NCBI GenBank assembly: GCA_911728435.2
Contig: OU452213.1
Span: 7,915,834 to 7,979,833 of the forward strand
Direction: 5' to 3'
Origin: Apoderus coryli
Taxonomy: Eukaryota; Arthropoda; Insecta; Coleoptera; Attelabidae
DNA: 64,000 bases
Part shown: piece by piece, positions 59,000-64,000 of the stretch
Position numbering within the stretch: the stretch's first letter is position 1
Layout: each line of letters begins with the position of its first letter
The notes under the pieces: generated by a model
Told to the model about the DNA's origin: nothing
Database searches by the model: none
The model's input: only the letters and a program-made list of their open reading frames with translations
Made by a program: the position numbers and the translations under genes

Positions 59000-59290
59000 G
59001 CTTAGGTAAACTTACCGATTTGGGTAAGAATAACAGGAGTTACTCGGGAATGAGAGGACACGAAGAATTCGCCAAGAAAGGGGGCGGCATGAACTATTTT
59101 GTAGACTATAGAAAACCACCTACAAAGATAGGTTTAGAATTATGGACATTCCAAAATGTTGCTTCGAAAATTCAATCACGAAATAGCTGGAACCTATTTG
59201 GATCTCGGTAACACGCTAAGGTTGGGTCTGGAAGAAACTGACGAATGCAGCTTCTCCGACCGAAGACGACGTCGATGACGGAGAAGAATC
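59000..59290 (+). pseudogene. possible RNase H / C-terminal tail of a non-LTR pol
   Basis: MRGHEEFAKKGGG (near 59050) resembles the end of an RNase H domain (GxExADxLAKxG), and later LRLGLEETDECSFS resembles the tail of R1-like pol proteins. It has the same strand as the RT at 55757-56530 and could be its 3' part beyond the tandem array. Similarity is weak. Confidence 0.35.
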
Positions 59291-60024
59291 CTATCCTAAT
59301 TCCTTATAGTTCTTGGTTATTAACCCTCCAGTGAGGTCTGAGCATCTTAATGAATATTGATTGACGATGCATTTTCTTACTCATGTAATAAGTCGCAAGT
59401 TTTACTCGTACATGCTGTGCAAATTCAAGTTCGAGACACCCATTTTATTACTTATTCCTTATAAACCAGTTCGATACTTTTAAATTCTGTGTATAATTTA
59501 AATGACATGAATATAATTTTTTTTTGTATTTTGTTTTTTCCTCTTTGTTTACTGTTCACTCAGAGTTCTTGTTTCTGGTGGTTTTATTCTTATTTTGACT
59601 TAAATAAATAATTAATTTTAGAGCGGCGCCCATAAATGGTTGTTTAAGTTGTCTGTTAGTTCGTTTTAATGACAGTTTAGCGATTTTCACATCAGATAGC
59701 ATGTAGATAGAGGATAAGTGAATGAAGGAATATGTGTGGTTGGAATAATAGTCGAGACGCGTAAAAATCGTACATTTTGTTTTGTTTTATTTTTGAATAA
59801 AAATAATCTTTGTTAATTTATCACGAAGCGGTTAAGATAATGGTACAAGGGCTCCTCAAGAAGTCCTGAGAAAAATATACACACACCGGCAAAATTAACC
59901 GAACGGTCAAAATTTACTTTAAGTTCCACATCCATTTTCTCTTGAAGCCTGTAACATATTGTTTAAGAAATTGCAGTTGTGTGGAGGCATATTTTTCAAT
60001 GTAACAACGATGTTTTAAGAGTAC
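59291..60024. other. noncoding interval
   Basis: No gene recognised; AT-rich with a poly-T patch near 59520. Confidence 0.5.
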
Positions 60025-60070
60025 CTGAGGAAGACAACGTAAATGGAGTTGTCGAAACGTTATGTTTGAA
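60025..60070 (+). ncRNA. hammerhead-like hairpin motif (second locus)
   Basis: CTGAGGA (60025-60031), one extra A, a 6-bp stem GACAAC/GTTGTC, then GAAAC (60054-60058). The following ACGTTATGT can fold as a 3-bp stem III. This has the same one-base spacer deviation as the motif at 14395. Pairing for stem I is poor. Confidence 0.3.
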
Positions 60071-60155
60071 TGTGTATGACATGAAAAAAAAAACAACAAT
60101 TTATTTCACAGTTCGAGTAATTTTGTGAACCTATATTACCCAAGAATAATATATA

Positions 60156-60495
60156 AATTATACTAACGAATACTATTTAAATTTGTTTATTATTTATGGA
60201 GAATGGTGCTTTTAGAAAATCCAGACTCCATTGCAAATTTTCTGAGAGATGTCGTAGGATATGCCGTGAAGTACCCCAGTAGAGCTTCATCGTCACAAAT
60301 AGGTTTCCTTCGTTTTATTTTTGTCTTTACGGACCCGAAATTTTTGAAATTATCTATTATCCGTTTAACACCTTTTGGTGATGGCTTGTGTTTTTCTGGG
60401 TACCTGGCAGAAAATGTATCACACGCTTGTGACATCACTCTGTCACATTATCCATAAATAATAAGCAAATTTAAATAGTATTCGTTAGTATAATT
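60156..60495. mobile_element. 340-bp MITE-like element carrying a transposase HTH
   Basis: TA on both sides (60154-60155, 60496-60497) and TIRs of about 45-48 bases (AATTATACTAACGAATACTA at each end). Inside is a minus-strand 82-codon frame with a transposase-type helix-turn-helix. It looks like an internally deleted DNA transposon that kept the 5' end of its gene. Confidence 0.75.
60190..60438 (-). pseudogene. truncated transposase N-terminus (HTH only)
   Basis: DTFSARYPEKHKPSPKGVK, NFKNFGSVKTKIKRRKP, and LRKFAMESGFSKSTILHK match the two helix-turn-helix parts of insect DDE transposases. The catalytic domain is absent; the frame runs into the second TIR. Confidence 0.65.
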
Positions 60496-61319
60496 TATTC
60501 GCTCGCCATATTGCTCGCCATATAGTGCTACTTTATCATTAACATCTTCAATGAGCAAAATATCCTCAAATGGTGTCCTTTCAAGTAGAGTATTAAAAAA
60601 GGTATGATCAATTGAATTTAAACATCTTGAACGAAATGTTCTACATTTAGGCCTGACATTAACAACCGGCAGATTAAAATAGGTCAACAAATGGTCCGAA
60701 ACTCCAGGCATATCCCGAGTTCCAGAAACTGGATCTTCAATATCGAATGAAATAATTATAGTATCCAACAAGGTAACAGATTTATCCGTTATTCGAGTCG
60801 GTGTATCGATAATCTGCTTTAAGTTATAACAGCTTAAACAATTCAGAAAGTTTGATGTTTTTTTATTATGAATATTCTAACAGATCAATATTTAGATCAC
60901 CACCGCACACAATTAAATTATCTGTAACAATATACTTCGAAATTATTTTTTCAAATTCATTATAAAATGATGTGATTACCGGAAGGAACTCTATATAAAA
61001 CACCACAAACACATGTAACATTGTTAAGTTTGATTCCAATCCACAAGCATTCCAAATCAGGAGACCTAACTTCAGCCAATACCCGAAATGATATTCCCAC
61101 CCTTATATAAAAACAGACTCCACCTCCCCTTGAATGTCTATCATTTCTAATAATGACAACGTTATCAATATTAATCTTATCATTCGTAACATTATCCGAC
61201 AACCACGTCTCCGATACACCCACACAATCGTAATCATTCCGACATACATGATCCCTGAAATCCGAAAACCTGTTAGTTAATGACCGTACATTGTAAAATG
61301 CAAACCTAAACTGCTTCAT
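60496..61319 (-). pseudogene. non-LTR retrotransposon endonuclease remnant
   Basis: From ATG 61319: FAFYNVRSL, DYDCVGVSETWL (catalytic Glu), RGGGVCFYIRV, CGVLYRVPSG. After frameshifts GGDLNIDLL (Asp/Asn), then SDHLLTYFNL (catalytic Asp-His) in the frame 60771-60448. This is a nearly complete apurinic-type endonuclease of a CR1/jockey-like element. The RT that should follow is missing: the sequence stops exactly at the MITE boundary at 60495. Confidence 0.8.
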
Positions 61320-61866
61320 TCCGAAACAGCAAAATTATCAAAAAAAAAATATATATATAAATATATAATATAGAATCATACACAATACTTTGTCAAATTT
61401 AACCTTATCTCACCTAAAAACTATCAAATCTTGTACAATACTTGTAACTGCAAGAATAAACTAATAAAAATACAAGTAGGTACGTGAAATTAGCACAGTA
61501 ACAGAGAAAGAATCCTTTGTATAGTATTTTAATATTATAAAAAAATATATACCAATAATGTTTAAAATTCCTTCCAGTAGGAATCTCGATTTATATATAT
61601 ATAAGAAGAAAAGGAACCCAAAAATGTTTAAATAAAACAAAATTAATATTCCAACTATCGTATCGTGCGTAGTCCTTTTGCAGCAATGGTATATGTCCTC
61701 ACTGTAACATATAATTTGAACTAAACATACACAACAAATCACACCTGATTCAGTCTTCACCGCTTTTTTGGCTGCGTGTTAAAATTCTGGAGCCTGCAAC
61801 TGCTGTCGTCTCAGGACTGTAATTAATTTTTCTTTTCTTATGTAAACTTCCCTGTGTCACGTTCTG
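61320..61866. other. spacer between ORF1 and endonuclease
   Basis: 547 bases, AT-rich. The minus 99-codon frame here is low-complexity and hydrophobic and is not supported as a gene. Longer than usual for the ORF1/ORF2 gap. Confidence 0.45.
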
Positions 61867-62544
61867 CTACAGGTCGTAATCTTTTGTCCTCGATGATTCT
61901 TCCTCCGCTGCACCTCTCTCAAGTTCCAATAATTCTTGTGCACTGAAGATATTCTCTCCTACAACCAGTTTACCCTTAACAATCTTTGCCTCCAGCTTTT
62001 GATCTCTAGCGGATTTCAAATGGTTACGTAGAGTTCTGCGGTCCGATCTATCTTCTGGACAGTAGTCGTTAGTATTAGCAATTTTAGTACCTTTCAACTT
62101 TCCAACTTGTTTCATGACATTTTCCTTGGTCAAAAATGCAACAAATTCCACTAAGATCGGTGAAGTTTTATTTTTACCCAAACAATAAATATTATTAATA
62201 TCACTACTTGCTATATTCGTTTGCAGGAGGTTATTAAGTTTTTGGATTGTTACCGTTAAAGTACTCTCTCTGCTTTCTATGCTAAGCCCATACACCACTA
62301 TATTATTTTTCCTGAGCTTCCGCTCGTGAGCAACATTTTTGCTTTTCAATGCTATAATTTCCTTGGAATTATTGTCTATTTGAGCTTTTACGTCCTTAAA
62401 ACTTGACACAATCTCAAATTTCAAGCATTCTATCTTCTCATCGAAAGTTCTCTCGAGAACCTCACTTTGCTCTAGGTTTGCCTTTTTAAGTAATTTATAG
62501 ATTGTTTCTATATCGACACCGCCTGACATTTTGGCACCAAGCAC
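61867..62544 (-). CDS. non-LTR retrotransposon ORF1 protein
   Basis: An intact 225-codon frame, in the usual place before the endonuclease on the same strand. From the N-terminus: a helical region, a coiled coil (IVSSFKDVKAQIDNNSKEII), the RRM-like core (RKNNIVVYGL, IYCLGKNKTSPILVEF, KGTKIANTNDYCPEDR), and a basic C-terminal domain (RNHLKSARDQKLEAKIVKGK). Such proteins bind the element's RNA and act as nucleic-acid chaperones. ATG 62544 or the in-frame ATG 62529 may start it. The only fully open ORF1 in the window. Confidence 0.8.
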   Translation of the reverse strand: MLGAKMSGGVDIETIYKLLKKANLEQSEVLERTFDEKIECLKFEIVSSFKDVKAQIDNNSKEIIALKSKNVAHERKLRKNNIVVYGLSIESRESTLTVTIQKLNNLLQTNIASSDINNIYCLGKNKTSPILVEFVAFLTKENVMKQVGKLKGTKIANTNDYCPEDRSDRRTLRNHLKSARDQKLEAKIVKGKLVVGENIFSAQELLELERGAAEEESSRTKDYDL

Positions 62545-62789
62545 ACTGGACAGTAAAGCAACCTGTGGCGCAATAGATTAAATACTGCTTGCACCGTTTT
62601 GTTGATATATGGAATCTAAGTCCTAATTACAGTATTTTAGCTGAAATCTCGTCAAAATTATATTATGTATGAAATATGTTTAGAATTACAAAGAGATTCC
62701 AAAAAAAAAATATAATTTATATAGAGTCGTATTTGAAATAAGGAAGTTGACACCCATTTCCGGTATAACCGGAAGTGCTAGATTCTTGA

Positions 62790-63184
62790 AAACATTTTTA
62801 CGAAATGTTTGTAGAGTATTATTAGATAATTTTATAGAAATATATTGGGGGTTAAAGGTTTGTGGCGCATTTTTGGTTTAGAAATTTAGGGCAGTGAGAT
62901 TTTTGAATCTGATTTGTGACGCATTTGATGTTTTTGTGTTGATAAAAGGTTTGTTTTATCGTTAGGTGATTTTATTAAGATGTTTTTGAGGGTTTATTGA
63001 TTTGTATTATATTTTGGGTTTAAAAATTTAGGGCAGTGAAATTTTGGAATTTGATTTGTGATATATTTTATTCTTCCTTGAGTAATGAGACGTTTGTTTT
63101 TTGTTCATAATGATTTTATAAAATGTTTTATTGAGATTCAAGGTTTGTGACGCATTTTTGGTTTAGAAATTTAGGGCAGTGAAA
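62790..63184 (-). repeat. tandem ~142-bp repeats upstream of ORF1
   Basis: The block TTTAGGGCAGTGA recurs near 62885, 63028 and 63170 with surrounding similarity (GGTTTGTGACGCATTTTTGG), giving about 2.6 diverged units of 142-143 bp. They lie on the 5' side of the minus-strand ORF1, where promoter repeats of a non-LTR element would be. Confidence 0.65.
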
Positions 63185-63187
63185 CCA

Positions 63188-63632
63188 GTTGGTCCCGTCG
63201 ACCTAAGTACCACACCAGATTTTCAAATTGTTCCACAGTGTAGTTTCTCCATAATTGATCGAATCCCTTCCCGGTGGGACGCCCGGTATATATTACATAT
63301 TATATGATATGCAGAGCTAAAAATCAATATATAAAGGTTTAGGAATTTGATGATCAAAAAAGAATAAATTGGTCTGCTGCAAAAACCTGACAGCCCGTAT
63401 AGAGCGATAGGTTTCCGGTGACATGCCTTATAAAAATATATAAATTTAGCAATACTATGCATATAATTAAAAGTAATGGTATTTCAATAAAGAGCAGTCC
63501 ACCTCTGGTCATGCCGCCAAGCTGTCTACACAAGGTGAATGTATATCGCATGGACGCAATATATTGATAACAGGGTGAACAAATACTTATTGAATTATAA
63601 TACAAATTTTAAATGGGAGACAGTGTACATAA
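63188..63632. other. noncoding interval
   Basis: Two overlapping minus frames of about 80 codons have no recognisable features. Confidence 0.4.
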
Positions 63633-63634
63633 TA

Positions 63635-63963
63635 CGAGGGTGGTTTGATAAATTAGTGATCATTTTATTTTAACTCGATACATTTAGTCCAACGTGTTCC
63701 TATTTTTTGTATTCCTTCTAAATAATAGGATTCCTCAAGGCCATCAAAATAGACGCTTGTATTAACGATGACCTCTTCATTCGACTCGAATCTCCTACTA
63801 CTTCAGGTTTGGAAACAGGGTATAGTCAATAGGGGGCTTAATCCGGAGAATGACTTGTTTGATTGCTGAACTAACTTTTGGCTGTTATTGTGGAAAAGAA
63901 TGAATGAATGAATGATGAAACATAAACCATTCAAAAAATCACAGATTTATCAAACCACCCTCG
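63635..63963 (-). mobile_element. 329-bp deletion derivative of another mariner family
   Basis: TA duplications (63633-63634 and 63964-63965) and about 28-base TIRs, CGAGGGTGGTTTGATAAAT at both ends. Inside, on the minus strand, EEVIVNTSVYFDGLEE and GIQKIGTRWTKCIELK match the C-terminus of a mariner transposase. The rest of the gene is deleted. The 84-bp relic at 41556-41639 has related ends. Confidence 0.85.
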
Positions 63964-64000
63964 TATAATCAACATTCAATAGTTTTATCATAAATTGTTG

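Noticed and set aside
61461..61760. 99-codon minus frame between ORF1 and endonuclease
   Set aside because: Hydrophobic, AT-rich translation in the spacer; no match to ORF1, endonuclease or RT.
1..64000. Any CRISPR array, rRNA, phage or bacterial defence system
   Set aside because: No regularly spaced short direct repeats and no prokaryotic gene organisation; content is eukaryotic mobile DNA.

Overview
The window is AT-rich DNA from an animal genome, most probably an insect. Mariner, Tc1, BEL/Pao, jockey/CR1-like, RTE-like and tyrosine-recombinase elements typical of arthropods lie densely together, with (ATT)n retroposon tails, MITEs and a tRNA-like relic. I see no bacterial operons, rRNA or CRISPR. 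There is no complete host gene. The only possible host coding DNA is a 48-bp block with good splice sites (41479-41526) and an unrecognised open frame (49235-49442), both on the + strand. The window could therefore be intronic or intergenic. The species cannot be determined from the sequence alone.

Layout. 0.3-3.6 kb: two defective copies of one mariner family. 4.6-6.5 kb: a CR1/jockey-like retrotransposon remnant. 8.5-9.4 kb: a reverse-transcriptase (RT) scrap and a possible solo LTR. 9.6-11.1 kb: tyrosine-recombinase (Crypton-like) element A. 11.9-14.5 kb: a DDE transposase scrap, a non-LTR ORF1/endonuclease remnant, and a foldback carrying a hammerhead-like motif. 15.7-23.8 kb: a three-level nest in which a degenerate transposon with a DETW transposase is split by a DD41D transposon, itself split by a 6.1-kb BEL/Pao retrotransposon with near-identical LTRs. 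24.4-28.3 kb: RT, mariner and DDE scraps. 28.9-31.5 kb: recombinase element B, interrupted by a 1.24-kb non-autonomous transposon. 32.6-35.4 kb: a large compound inverted repeat. 35.5-37.3 kb: the best mariner copy and a retroposon tail. 38.7-41.0 kb: a hAT MITE and non-LTR 3' ends. 43.1-44.7 kb: a full-length but dead Tc1-like element. 45.2-48.1 kb: a hAT relic and an almost open RTE-like RT. 50.6-55.0 kb: a jockey-like RT, a DDE scrap and mariner copy 5. 55.8-59.3 kb: a non-LTR RT and a possible tail of it separated by a 0.72-kb tandem array. 60.0-63.2 kb: a HTH-bearing MITE next to a non-LTR element with endonuclease, ORF1 and tandem 142-bp repeats upstream. 63.6-64.0 kb: a mariner deletion derivative.

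No multigene system encoded by the host is visible. Every recognisable gene belongs to a selfish element, and nearly all are broken by stops, indels or truncation. The most informative structures are the two recombinase elements that share a conserved ~100-bp palindrome beyond the gene, the datable nest, the hammerhead-like hairpins, and the compound foldback.
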